DNA from: UBA5109 sp965662565
GTDB lineage: Bacteria; Pseudomonadota; Gammaproteobacteria; Pseudomonadales; Pseudohongiellaceae
Direction: 5' to 3'
Assembly (NCBI GenBank): GCA_965662565.1
Contig: CBFIHS010000004.1
Coordinates: 1 to 64,000, forward strand
DNA: 64,000 nucleotides
Both the position numbers and the translations under genes were made by a program. Below, in pieces: positions 1-9,245 of this stretch (positions within the stretch are counted from its first letter, which is position 1; the number at the start of each line of letters is the position of its first letter). Below the pieces are notes generated by a model, which worked only from the letters and a program-made list of their open reading frames with translations, did no database searches and was not told the origin of the DNA.

Positions 1-310
1 TAGAAAGGCAATGTCTTACAAATTCATGCCAGCTTTCACCACATTGCGCTTGCACATAGTAGTAATCATCATCTTCTTGAAGTAAGTCTATGCCTTTGAT
101 ATTCAGCTCGATAATTAAACCAGAGTAATCTTCTTTAAACAGTAAATTACTGCCCTGTCCTATTAGCATGAATTCAATGTCTTTTTGCTGACAGAAATCC
201 AAAGCCTCTGGCAATTCTTCAACTTTATTTATTTCTACAAAATAACGTGCGTGGGCCGACACATGAAAAGTGTTGAAGTGTTTTAAATTGAAGTTCTCTT
301 GAATTTGCAT
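1..310 (-). CDS. murB: UDP-N-acetylenolpyruvoylglucosamine reductase MurB (N-terminal part, cut by window edge)
   Basis: MurB is the FAD enzyme that reduces the enolpyruvyl group of UDP-GlcNAc-enolpyruvate to UDP-MurNAc in cytoplasmic peptidoglycan synthesis. Only the first 103 codons lie in the window; the gene runs off the left end. Reading the minus strand from the ATG at 310 gives a start with NLKHFNTFHV (residues 8-17), the usual N-terminal NTF signature of the family, and IGQGSNLLF (about 59-67), the FAD-binding loop that is GGGSN in most homologues; here the second glycine is a glutamine. It starts 17 bp after the phosphatase stop and is the last visible gene of the envelope operon; the order phosphatase-murB after kdsB is also found in Pseudomonas. 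Assignment is firm despite truncation. Confidence 0.9.
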   Translation of the reverse strand, partial: MQIQENFNLKHFNTFHVSAHARYFVEINKVEELPEALDFCQQKDIEFMLIGQGSNLLFKEDYSGLIIELNIKGIDLLQEDDDYYYVQAQCGESWHEFVRHCLS

Positions 311-327
311 ACTGCTTTTATGTTTAA

Positions 328-840
328 TCATGAAAGTTTGTGAAGACTAGAAATGTGATCAAGAATATTTTTGCTCGCAGTTTCAACCAAATTTAATACC
401 AATTCAAAACCTTCTTCACCTGAATAATAAGGGTCTGGAACTTCTGTGTAGCTATCATGCCCATCAGTAAAGTTGGGCCAAGTTAGGAATAGCTCTGTAT
501 TGGCTTTTGAATTGACAGGCTGCATTGCTTCAAGATCTGCCAAATTGTTTCCATCCATAGCAAAGATATAGTCGAAAACCTGAAAGTCTTCTGGCTTAAC
601 AGTTCTTGCTTTTAAAGCGCTAAGATCTATATTTCGTTTAGCGGCTGCCTTGGTTGCTCTACTGTCAGGGGAATGCCCTACATGCCAGTCTCCAGTGCCT
701 GCTGAGTCAATTTCAAATAAATGATCGAGCTGACGTTTCTGGACTTCATTTCGGAAAACTACTTCTGCTGTAGGCGAGCGACAAATATTACCTAAACAAA
801 TCATCAAAACTTTGATTTTTTCGACGCTTTCAGTACTCAT
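328..840 (-). CDS. Low-molecular-weight protein tyrosine phosphatase
   Basis: Cytoplasmic phosphotyrosine phosphatase of the LMW-PTP family (Wzb/Etp/YfkJ type). The P-loop is complete: C15-LGNIC-R21-S22 near the N-terminus gives the C-x5-R-S nucleophile motif, and D136 in the PDPYY segment is the expected general acid. At 170 residues it is slightly longer than the usual 145-160. Its ATG overlaps the kdsB stop by four bases (ATGA type), so it is translationally coupled within the lpxK-ycaR-kdsB-murB operon. No tyrosine kinase or exopolysaccharide gene is nearby, so the substrate cannot be inferred; the position next to kdsB and murB is conserved in pseudomonads, where it is also of uncertain role. 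Confidence 0.9.
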   Translation of the reverse strand: MSTESVEKIKVLMICLGNICRSPTAEVVFRNEVQKRQLDHLFEIDSAGTGDWHVGHSPDSRATKAAAKRNIDLSALKARTVKPEDFQVFDYIFAMDGNNLADLEAMQPVNSKANTELFLTWPNFTDGHDSYTEVPDPYYSGEEGFELVLNLVETASKNILDHISSLHKLS

Positions 841-1574
841 TCACTTTCCAATAAGTTTCTTACATGGAGTAAATCCGCTTCGGTATCAATACCAGGAGGT
901 ATGGATTCAAGGCTCTGAGCCATATGGATTTTTATGCCGTGCTCCATAAAACGAAGTTGCTCCAACTTTTCGCTAATCTCTAGCTCACCCTGTGGCCAGG
1001 CAACAAACTCTCGTAAAGCCTTGACTCGATAAGCATAAAGACCAATGTGTCTTTTGTAAGTTGTTGTGGCACTACTGTCTCGATCAAAAGGAATGCCTGT
1101 ACGAGAAAAGTACAAGGCCATGCCCTGTTTGTCTGTAACAACTTTGACAACATTTGGATTACTTATATCTTCCAAGTTATCAATCTTTTCATACAGAGAA
1201 CATAAACCCGCTTGAGGATTTTTTTGCAAGTTTTCTGCCACTTGGTTTATCACCGCTGCCGGAATCAAAGGCTCATCCCCTTGTACGTTTACCACGATGT
1301 CCTCATCTTTGAGCTTTAATATACGAGTGAGCTCTTCTATACGATCACTTCCAGATGGGTGCTCAGGATTGGTCATGCAAACTTGAGCACCAAAGCTATC
1401 ACACACTGAAGCAATCTCAGTATTATCGGTAGCAACGTAAACAGCAGTTGCAGCACTTTGGCGAGCCCGTTCCACAACATGTTGAACCATAGGTTTACCG
1501 GCAATAGATAATAAAGGTTTCCCAGGTAAACGAGCTGATTGGTAACGCGCAGGAACAACAACAAGAAACGACAT
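837..1574 (-). CDS. kdsB: 3-deoxy-manno-octulosonate cytidylyltransferase (CMP-Kdo synthetase)
   Basis: KdsB activates Kdo with CTP to give CMP-Kdo, the donor for the inner core of lipopolysaccharide. The 245-residue length is normal. The nucleotide-binding N-terminus VVPARYQSARLPGKPL (residues 6-21) and the metal-binding VNVQGDEPLIP segment around D100 are both present, as is the C-terminal GIDTEADL motif. The start overlaps the ycaR stop by one base (TAATG) and the end overlaps the phosphatase start, so it sits mid-operon. Its neighbour lpxK makes the lipid A that accepts Kdo, which fits the pathway. Confidence 0.96.
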   Translation of the reverse strand: MSFLVVVPARYQSARLPGKPLLSIAGKPMVQHVVERARQSAATAVYVATDNTEIASVCDSFGAQVCMTNPEHPSGSDRIEELTRILKLKDEDIVVNVQGDEPLIPAAVINQVAENLQKNPQAGLCSLYEKIDNLEDISNPNVVKVVTDKQGMALYFSRTGIPFDRDSSATTTYKRHIGLYAYRVKALREFVAWPQGELEISEKLEQLRFMEHGIKIHMAQSLESIPPGIDTEADLLHVRNLLESE

Positions 1575-1765
1575 TACTTTGGCCTTTGCTCTTTTTCTTC
1601 AGTACTGAGGGTGCGGGCCTCATTTTCCAACATGATAGGAATTTCATCCCTGATTGGAAAAGCAAGCGAATCAACATAGCAAACGAGTTCTTGTTTGTCT
1701 TCCTGATAATGTATTTTGCCTTTGCAAACTGGGCAAGCAAGAATTGTCAGTAATTTTTTATCCAT
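1574..1765 (-). CDS. ycaR: Trm112/YcaR family small protein
   Basis: A 63-residue protein of the Trm112-like (UPF0434) family, usually found between lpxK and kdsB. It has the LLTILACPVCKG zinc-ribbon-like start with C11 and C14, and C29 in the second strand; the fourth zinc ligand of eukaryotic Trm112 is absent, as is common in the bacterial members. The IPIMLENEAR stretch is the other family signature. The bacterial function is not settled; the eukaryotic relative activates methyltransferases. The C-terminal tail (ten or so charged residues) looks disordered. Coupled by a one-base overlap to kdsB and separated from lpxK by about 60 bp. Confidence 0.88.
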   Translation of the reverse strand: MDKKLLTILACPVCKGKIHYQEDKQELVCYVDSLAFPIRDEIPIMLENEARTLSTEEKEQRPK

Positions 1766-1824
1766 AAGGTCACTTCATTTTTGTAGTAGATATTTGAAAA
1801 GTAATATTTATAAATGAATTACAG

Positions 1825-2850
1825 TTAAACGCTAAAAGTTTTTAATCTTTCTAGAAAACTGATAAAAAAAGCGTCATTGATTTGAGCCTCGACTCGTAAA
1901 TACCAATCAATTGATCGTGCAAAATCTGAGCATTTAACAGCGTCTTTTTCCGTCATCACAACTTCATATTCGTCATTAAAACTAATGTCTTCTAAGCTAT
2001 AGTTATGATGGTCATCAAAAATATGGCTAATAATATCAAAGCCACAATCACAAAGAGAGCTGAAAAATCTTGCAGGATTACCAATACCAGCAACAGCATG
2101 TACTTTTTGTTTTAGGGTGGCTCCGGCGTCTTGTTTTTTTGTTAGCTCGTCTATAATCGTTTCTATCGGGTAAAGTTTTCCTGTTTGTAAATGGCATAAA
2201 TGGCTAGGAATCAAAGTCATCTGGTAAGAAGGTTTTTTAAAGCTTAAGGAGCTTTCACCGTTGTAAATTACAAAATCAACATCATCCAAACGTTCAGGCT
2301 TTTCTCTTAAAGGTCCCGCTGGCAATAATTCGCCATTGCCGAATCCTCGACGCCCATCAATAACAGCAATTTCTATATCGCGAGCCATAGCGTAATGCTG
2401 CATCCCATCGTCACTCAAAATAACATTGCAATCATAGGTTTGTTCCAAACTTTTTAATGCCGCCGTACGTTTAGGGTCTATGACAACTGGGCAGCCTGTA
2501 TTACGGGCAATCAATAAGGCTTCGTCACCACTGTATGTGAAAGGCGAGTCGGCTGTAACGTGGTAAGGATATTCAGGAGCTTTAGAACCATAGCCGCGAC
2601 TGACTATGCCTGGTCGATATCCTGCATCCAATAATTGTTTGGCAAGATAAACAATAAGAGGTGTTTTACCAGTACCGCCAACACTGATGTTTCCAACTAC
2701 GATAACCGGAACACTGGCTCGATAGACCTTGCTTTTCTTAATTTTGAAATAAGTTCGTCGAATACCACTAAGTAGAGAGAACACAGCACTTATGGGTTTT
2801 AACCAAGGCTTATGAGTGTCGCTGTACCAGCTTTCAGCAATTTTTTTCAT
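1825..2850 (-). CDS. lpxK: Tetraacyldisaccharide 4'-kinase
   Basis: LpxK phosphorylates the 4' position of the lipid A disaccharide at the inner membrane. The Walker A loop GNISVGGTGKT is at residues 53-63, preceded by the basic amphipathic N-terminal region (about 18-50) that docks on the membrane. The VSRGYG and LSDDGMQH motifs typical of LpxK follow. 341 residues is normal. The start overlaps the msbA stop by four bases, so kinase and flippase are coupled, as in many Proteobacteria where msbA and lpxK are adjacent. No oddities. Confidence 0.96.
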   Translation of the reverse strand: MKKIAESWYSDTHKPWLKPISAVFSLLSGIRRTYFKIKKSKVYRASVPVIVVGNISVGGTGKTPLIVYLAKQLLDAGYRPGIVSRGYGSKAPEYPYHVTADSPFTYSGDEALLIARNTGCPVVIDPKRTAALKSLEQTYDCNVILSDDGMQHYAMARDIEIAVIDGRRGFGNGELLPAGPLREKPERLDDVDFVIYNGESSLSFKKPSYQMTLIPSHLCHLQTGKLYPIETIIDELTKKQDAGATLKQKVHAVAGIGNPARFFSSLCDCGFDIISHIFDDHHNYSLEDISFNDEYEVVMTEKDAVKCSDFARSIDWYLRVEAQINDAFFISFLERLKTFSV

Positions 2851-4619
2851 GAGTTTGAAAACTGTTTTTTATGCAGCTTGGCGTAATTTTGTTGCAAGGC
2901 TAAAAGCTCAGAGTGAGTACCACTTTCAACAATTTCACCGGCCTGCATTACAAGAATATGATCCGCCTTTTCAATCGTCGATAGGCGATGAGCGATTACG
3001 AAAGTTGTTCTGCCTTGCATTAATGTTTCTAAAGCAGCTTGTATATGTTGTTCGGACTCGCTATCTAAAGCCGAGGTCGCTTCATCAAGAATTAAAATCG
3101 GAGCATCTTTTAATAAAGCTCTAGCAATCGCTAAGCGCTGGCGCTGGCCACCAGAAAGTAAGGTGGCATCATCCCCTACTCTGGTATTAATGCCTTCAGG
3201 AAGTTGTTGAATAAAATCGAAGGCATGCGCACTTTTTAAAGCATCAATAATTTCGGTTTCTGATTTTCCAGCCAGCTCGCCATAAGCGACGTTATCTCTT
3301 ATAGAGCTATTAAATAAAGTAACCTGTTGACTCACTAAGGCTGTTTGACGACGTAAACTTTTTAGGGTGAATTCTGTATTAGGCTTATCATCAATTAAAA
3401 TAGCGCCTTCTTTGATCTCGTAAAAGCGAGGTATTAAATTAACCAATGTAGATTTTCCGCTACCTGATTGACCGACAATGGCAATGGTCTGACCAGGACT
3501 GACTTCGAAATCAATATTTTTGAGAATGTTTTCACCTTTCTCAGAATAACGAAAACTCAGATTACTAAAATTCACTTTGCCGGCAACACGTTCTACTTGA
3601 TAGTGGCCAGTATCAGGCTCAGTTTTTTCATCTAATAAATCAAAGATGGATTTAGCTGCTGCCAGGCCACGCTGAATTGAGGCATTAACTTGAGTAAGTT
3701 GACGTATAGGTGTTGAAAGCATACCCGCGGCAATAATAAAAGATGCCAAATCGCCTGTAGAGAGCCCACCTAAAACCTGTGGTGATAAAGCCAACCAAAC
3801 TAAAAAGGCCAAGGCCATGGTGACAACAACCTGAACAATAGGTGTGCTGATATTCGAAACCGACTCATATTTGAGGTTTTGACTGCGATTACGAGCACTG
3901 GCTTCAGTAAAATTATCAAGTGCCTGCTTTTCTGCTCCAAAGCTTCGAATTACCCGCATTCCTTTGATGGTCTCAGAGAGGATATGAGTAACATCCCCCA
4001 TTGAGAATTGGATTTTTTCACTGTGCTTCCGAAACAGCTTCGAGGCATAGTTCACTACAACACTTATTACAGGCGTGATTGCCATAAAAATTAGCGTGAG
4101 TTGCCAGTTCTGGTAAAACATATAGCCAACTAAACCTATTACCGTTAAGCCCTGCTGGAAGAGAATTTTTAAGGAATCTGTAACAGCAGAAGTAATTTGT
4201 TGGACGTTGTAAGTCACCGTAGACATTAATTTACCTATAGCGCTGCGATCATAAAAACTAATAGGAAGTTGGAGGAAACGCTCTAATAGTTGGGAGCGAA
4301 TTCGATGCACGATGGTATTTGCTATGTAGGCCATGGAATAACCACCTAGATAACCTCCAAAACCACGGGTCGCGGCAAGTAGTACCAGAAGAAACGGGAT
4401 ACGCAAACGCTCTGTCGCAGTCATTTCTTTTGCTAACTCAATAGTATCAACCAGTTGTCCTGTCAAATAAGCAAACCACGCATTCGTGCTGGCAAACATG
4501 ATAAAACCAATTACGGTAATGATCGCTACTGGCCATAATGGTTTGAGATAAGTCAGCAAGCGCCCGTATAAAGCGACACTGTCTGCCTTGCTTATGTTTT
4601 GTGATTCAGGTGTATTCAT
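2847..4619 (-). CDS. msbA: Lipid A export ABC transporter, ATP-binding/permease MsbA
   Basis: MsbA is the homodimeric half-transporter that flips core-lipid A across the inner membrane. The first 330 residues carry six predicted membrane helices; the nucleotide-binding domain follows with Walker A GQSGSGKST (383-391), the LSGGQ signature (488-492), Walker B ILILDE (about 508-513) and the H-loop in VIAHRLST. 590 residues is the usual length. The gene overlaps exbD upstream and lpxK downstream, giving exbB-exbD-msbA-lpxK order. Other lipid exporters share the fold, but the lpxK neighbour makes MsbA the best call. Confidence 0.95.
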   Translation of the reverse strand: MNTPESQNISKADSVALYGRLLTYLKPLWPVAIITVIGFIMFASTNAWFAYLTGQLVDTIELAKEMTATERLRIPFLLVLLAATRGFGGYLGGYSMAYIANTIVHRIRSQLLERFLQLPISFYDRSAIGKLMSTVTYNVQQITSAVTDSLKILFQQGLTVIGLVGYMFYQNWQLTLIFMAITPVISVVVNYASKLFRKHSEKIQFSMGDVTHILSETIKGMRVIRSFGAEKQALDNFTEASARNRSQNLKYESVSNISTPIVQVVVTMALAFLVWLALSPQVLGGLSTGDLASFIIAAGMLSTPIRQLTQVNASIQRGLAAAKSIFDLLDEKTEPDTGHYQVERVAGKVNFSNLSFRYSEKGENILKNIDFEVSPGQTIAIVGQSGSGKSTLVNLIPRFYEIKEGAILIDDKPNTEFTLKSLRRQTALVSQQVTLFNSSIRDNVAYGELAGKSETEIIDALKSAHAFDFIQQLPEGINTRVGDDATLLSGGQRQRLAIARALLKDAPILILDEATSALDSESEQHIQAALETLMQGRTTFVIAHRLSTIEKADHILVMQAGEIVESGTHSELLALQQNYAKLHKKQFSNS

Positions 4620-5041
4620 TGCTCTGCAGAGTCCTCTCTCGTTGCAATATTCAAGCGACTGAATCCTAGTTGTGAGACAGCATCCATTACTGTGACTACT
4701 GATTGATAAGCAACATTGGCATCAGCAGTAATAATGATTGGCAAGCTGTTATCGCCCGCAGAAATTTCTTCTAAAGCTTCCATTAGAGTTGATAGCTGGG
4801 TATTCACGAGGCCGCGGCCGTTGATTGAGTACTCTCCATTTTGAGCAACCAGTATTTCAATTTGTTCGGGTGTCGCTTCCAAGATTTCACCAGAGGCTTC
4901 AGGAAGGTTGATTAATAAGTTAGTGTCCCGTGTAAAAGTCGTCGTTACCATGAAGAAAATAAGCAACAAGAAAACAACATCTATCAATGGCGTTAAATTG
5001 ACGCTGACTTCTTCATTGTTTATGGGGCGATCAAATTTCAT
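4616..5041 (-). CDS. exbD: ExbD/TolR family biopolymer transport protein
   Basis: Partner of the ExbB proton channel in energising outer-membrane or envelope processes. The protein has a short cytoplasmic tail, one membrane helix (about 18-36) containing the essential proton-path aspartate (D21 in LTPLIDVVFLLLIFF) and a periplasmic domain. 141 residues is standard. It starts 6 bp after exbB and overlaps msbA by four bases. No tonB, tolA or tolB gene is in the window, so whether it serves TonB or another partner is open; in Pseudomonas the same pair sits before lpxK. Confidence 0.92.
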   Translation of the reverse strand: MKFDRPINNEEVSVNLTPLIDVVFLLLIFFMVTTTFTRDTNLLINLPEASGEILEATPEQIEILVAQNGEYSINGRGLVNTQLSTLMEALEEISAGDNSLPIIITADANVAYQSVVTVMDAVSQLGFSRLNIATREDSAEQ

Positions 5042-5047
5042 GATGAC

Positions 5048-5683
5048 TTAACTTTCAGTTTCATTCTTGTAATCAACATTACGAGCCGAATGCAAAGCAT
5101 CAACTAGCTTAATCGATTCCCTCTCTAGCTCGACCACCAGACTATCAATGCGTCGCATAAAGAAGCGATAGAACAATAAGGTTGGTATCGCAACGGCAAG
5201 TCCGGCGGCTGTTGTAATGAGCGCCTCAGAAATCCCTCCAGCCAGAACGTTAGCGTTCCCAGTGCCTTGGGCCATGATTTCCGTGAAGACGCGAATCATG
5301 CCAAGCACAGTTCCTAAAAGGCCTAACAAAGGGGTTATTTGAGCGATGGTGCCTAGCAAATTTAAATAACGGGACATGTCATGAATAACATGAGAGGCCG
5401 CTTGCTCAATGCTTTCACTCATAATGTCTCGACCCGATTTGGCGCTAACCAAACCGGCAGCCAAAATTTGTCCAAGTGGAGATGAGTAACGCAAATCTCT
5501 AAGTTCTTGGGCATTGAGCTGGTTATTCTTAATTTTGGTCCATACTTCAGGCAGCATATTCTTTGGCGCAATCTTGGTCGGACTTAAAGTCCAGAAACGT
5601 TCGATAATAATCGCGATAGCAAGGATGGAACAAAGGATGATAGGCAGCATCAAAAGGCCACCAGCCTGGACTATTTCAAACAA
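5048..5683 (-). CDS. exbB: ExbB/TolQ family proton channel (MotA/TolQ/ExbB)
   Basis: Inner-membrane proton channel subunit. Three hydrophobic segments are seen: an N-terminal helix (about 8-27), and two helices in the conserved core (about 100-125 and 150-172), the last two carrying the GLLGTVLGMI and AGLAVAIPTLLFYRFF motifs. 211 residues is usual for the two-gene type. Position directly before exbD is diagnostic. It lies about 90 bp downstream of the broken comEC reading frame, and may have its own promoter there. Confidence 0.92.
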   Translation of the reverse strand: MFEIVQAGGLLMLPIILCSILAIAIIIERFWTLSPTKIAPKNMLPEVWTKIKNNQLNAQELRDLRYSSPLGQILAAGLVSAKSGRDIMSESIEQAASHVIHDMSRYLNLLGTIAQITPLLGLLGTVLGMIRVFTEIMAQGTGNANVLAGGISEALITTAAGLAVAIPTLLFYRFFMRRIDSLVVELERESIKLVDALHSARNVDYKNETES

Positions 5684-5770
5684 AGATAAACCCTCTTAAT
5701 AATAACCAACATTGATCTAGGCAAGCAGCGAATATTAACACATTCCCTTAATAGCTCTCAGCGAAAAAAC

Positions 5771-8193
5771 TTAAGGGAGCTTACGCCAAAAGCGTTGATT
5801 ACTAATCCGATAAAGCTCAGGCTTCGCTAAAACTTCGTTTTCAGTGATTAGCCAGCTTATTTTTCCCCTTTCGGCTTTAATTAGGTCAATTGTGCCAGTG
5901 TTTGTATAGAGTTTCACTATATCTGGGTGCGGATGATTGAATTGATTTAAATAACCACTGGAAAATACCACATAATCTGGGCTAACAGCCTTAATTAAGG
6001 CGGGATGAGAAGATGTTTTAGAGCCATGATGAGGCGCAATTAAGACGTCCGCATCTAAATTCACCTGATTAAAGAGCAAAAGTGGTTCGACCTCTGTCTC
6101 GATATCACCTGTTAGTAATATTGAGTGCTGTTTATTGCTAATTTTAAGAACACAGGATGAGTTATTGCTGTGTAGGTCTCAGCATTTGGATGAAGTACTT
6201 CAAAAATGACATCATCCCATTCCCATTTTTGCCCTTTTCGACACAGCTCGATGTCTAAGTCTTGCTTGTCGGAACTGAAGATTAAAGCATCACTGCTTAT
6301 GTACTTAGCCGTTGGGAATGCCCTTATAATGGCAGCTAAGCCTCCTGCATGATCATTATCTCCATGACTTAATATCACTGAATTTATATCTATGATGTTC
6401 TCGGAACGTAAAAATGGAAGCACTATGTCCTTACCGGCATTAAAGTCTTCACTGCATTTAGGACCAAGGTCGTAGAGCAAGACATGCTTATGAGTTCTGA
6501 TTACGCTTGCTAAGCCTTGCCCCACATCTAAAACGTGGAGCTCAAATTCACCATCACTCAATTCTGCTGAGCGCACCAATAGCATAGGTGATAGCCCCAG
6601 AAGTAGCCCTATGCGAAGACCTTTTTTCAAACCTAAACCATGCAAAGCAAGTACTAGACAGGTGATCAGCACTAAAGATTGCCACGCTGGTATGGCGGGA
6701 AGTTGAATTAAGGCGTCTGCTGAAAGCTCATGTATTTGTATTAGCTTATTTACGAAAAACTCTACGAGCTTGTCTGTCAGAACCACAATTATCTGAAAAA
6801 TAGTATGAGAAGAAAATGGCTGGAAAAAACTTAACACTAGAACCAACAAACAAAGCGGGACGATCAATAAGGTAATGTATGGAATAGCAAAGAGATTTAC
6901 CAAAGGCGCACTAAAGCTAGTTTGCTGAAATATGATCAGCATCAGAGGTAATAAACCTAAAAAAATATAACACTGCGTTTTAAACAAAAGCAGAGTTTTA
7001 CCCAAAAAACTGAGCTTCTTTTGGGACTGGTCTTTTCTAATACAGAATAGAAGTATCCCCACTGCCGCAAAAGAAAGGCAGAATTCTGCACTGATTGGCG
7101 CAAGTGGATTGAAAGCCAGAACCAAGGCTAAAGCAAAGCAATAACTACTACTGGCAATACTGTGACGGCAAAAAAAATGGCCTAGCATAAAAGCCGCAAT
7201 CATAATGAAGGCCCTTTGAGCTGGTAATCCAAAGCCCGCCATCTCGGCATAGACATAGGCTCCGACTAAAGCCATCAAGGCCGCAAACCTTTGCGCTGGT
7301 ATTAGCTTTGTAAGCGATGTGAATTGCTTGAAAAAGAATTTAGAGAGATTAAAAGCTAAGAAGGCGACGAAACCTACGTGCATTCCTGAAATAACAACTA
7401 AATGATTTGTCCCTTTAGCGCTAATGAGCTCCCAGTCTTTAGCGCTTATTCCTTGTCTATCACCAATACTTAAGGCTAAGAGTAAATTGAGTTGCTGCAG
7501 TGAATGGCCAGCTGAAATTCCAATAAGCTTTTGTTTAAATTGATACCGAAAAGAATCAAAACCCCAATCAGCTATAACCTCGAATATGTGATTGTTATTG
7601 TCTTTTCGAACATAGCCTACGGCACGAATGCCCTGCTCCCATAAACTTGCTTCGTAGTCAAAGCCTCCTGGATTTAAAAAACCATTCGGTCGCTTTAGCC
7701 GAACTTTGAATTGCCAGTATTGTCCAGGCTCTATCTGAATAAGTTCATACAAGCTCAACTGAATATTTTGATTGTCTAAAGCACTACCAATCGATTCACA
7801 ATTTTCGAATAAATAATTTGAACAGGCCTTATCAACATTGAAGGTAAAATTGCTCCCTAAAGCAGTCTGCCTGGGTAGATCACTTATATAGCCTCTAACC
7901 CAATGGTCATTTTTCTCAAGTTCTTTCGGCAGTATGTGATTGACAGAATATTGCGCCCAGCCAATAAACCAGACTAATCCTAGACAATAAGGAGCAAGCA
8001 ATCTCAAAAAATTAAAACGCAGGCTTAGTAAAGCAGGAATGAAGAACAGCGGGATATAAATGCTTTTAGGCAGATGCGGGATGAAGCCAGCCAATAGAAT
8101 GCCTAAACTGAAAGCGATCATCCATGAGCGCATAAATAATAAAACCGAGTTCAACCCTGTCTTCAGTTTAGAACTGGCTCTGCTTTGTACCAA
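5771..8193 (-). pseudogene. comEC: ComEC/Rec2 DNA internalisation protein, split by a one-base deletion
   Basis: ComEC is the inner-membrane channel for single-stranded DNA in natural transformation, with a C-terminal metallo-beta-lactamase-like domain. The first frame (8193 to 6112) holds the N-terminal DUF4131 region, the Competence membrane domain with VVISGMHVG, and the start of the hydrolase domain with DVGQGLA and SHGDNDHAGG. It then stops. The correct continuation is in another frame: after 6175 the minus strand reads HSNNSSCVLKI and LLTGDIE, then APHHGSKTSSHP, to the stop at 5771. Restoring a third C in the run at 6175-6176 joins the frames perfectly. It is thus either a very recent frameshift or a base-calling error. 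The start is uncertain: the long frame opens with TTG, and the first ATG is at 8130. Confidence 0.88.
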
Positions 8194-8248
8194 TTTTATT
8201 TTGGCTTAATTCATCCAAAATAAAAATTTAAAGGTAATAACAATATGC

Positions 8249-9162
8249 CTAGTTTAATTCGTGATTAGTAAAAAACTCCCAGATTAATTCGCTGGCCTTA
8301 ACTTCTTTATTCGTTTTTCTGTTTGGGGCACTATCAGGAGCACCTGGCCACGTATGATTTCCAGTTGTTAATTGATAAAACTGAATTTCGGCCGGTCCAG
8401 CGCAGTCTGACCAATGATAATAAGTAACATGTGGGGAGATTCTGTCTGCGGAATTCCTCAGCGTGCAATCATTCGCTTGACGCCATTTGTCCAAAGCCGT
8501 CTCGACTCCCATTCTCCAATATGGGCGGGAATTCCCAGCAAGCTCATATTGGTTAACCGCATCATCGGTACTATGGATGCTAGAATTGGAATTGCTCTTT
8601 GAAGAGTACAACCGTCGGGATATTGAAGACCAGCAACTGGTGCTGCCGCAGCTAGCACATCAGAAAGTTCACAAGCCAGTCTACTTGTTATGCGTGCACC
8701 GCCAGACATACCCGTTGAATAAATACGCTTACGATCAAGACTGATCATCCCAGCAATGTCTTCAATCATATCGCGAGCGAATTGAACATCATCGACACCG
8801 GGGTCGAGATTAGCATTCCAACTACCTGAAGTAACTGAATTAGTAAAAGCACCAACAGGGTAAACCAATACAAAGCCATTCTCTTCAGCTAATCGAATAA
8901 AATCAGTTTGCGACTCTAATCTTTCTGGAGTACTACCTGAACCATGAAAATTTAAAACTAAAGGTAGGCTGGAGTCATCAGCATGAGAAGGGATATATAG
9001 AACATAGGAGCGTTCGACGCCTGCTGAATTCAGTTTTTGGGTAGATTGCACACCTGAATTCTGAGCATAAGTTAGGTTTGATAGAAAAACGCTGAATAAA
9101 GCACATTTGACGAAGGAGATTAGTAAAGGAAAATTGCTTTTTTGCTTAGTTGTTTTTTGCAT
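8249..9162 (-). pseudogene. Secreted esterase/PHB depolymerase family protein, split by a one-base deletion
   Basis: An alpha/beta hydrolase of the esterase_phb (LpqC-like) family, probably exported. Residues 1-33 are a signal peptide (hydrophobic core about 11-30, TYAQ end). The oxyanion motif FHGSGST is at 72-78 and the nucleophile S153 sits in TGMSGG. At 8577 the frame shifts: the first frame ends IPILAS and stops at 8458, while the continuation reads HSTDDAVNQYEL, the family's HGTDD-type aspartate block, and later GNHTWPG with the catalytic histidine. Adding one T in the TTCC run restores LAFHSTDD. Substrate could be polyhydroxyalkanoate, feruloyl esters or another polymer. It is inserted between lolE and comEC, where pseudomonads have no such gene. 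Confidence 0.85.
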
Positions 9163-9245
9163 GGTGAGTTCTCATGTCTTGTTATTATTATTCGTTAACT
9201 CTATTTCTTATTTATTTATAAGACAAGGCGCTTACTGTTAAGTTT

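Noticed and set aside
5745..5777. 7-bp inverted repeat across the comEC stop codon
   Set aside because: Short arms, 19-base loop and no T-run after it; likely chance.
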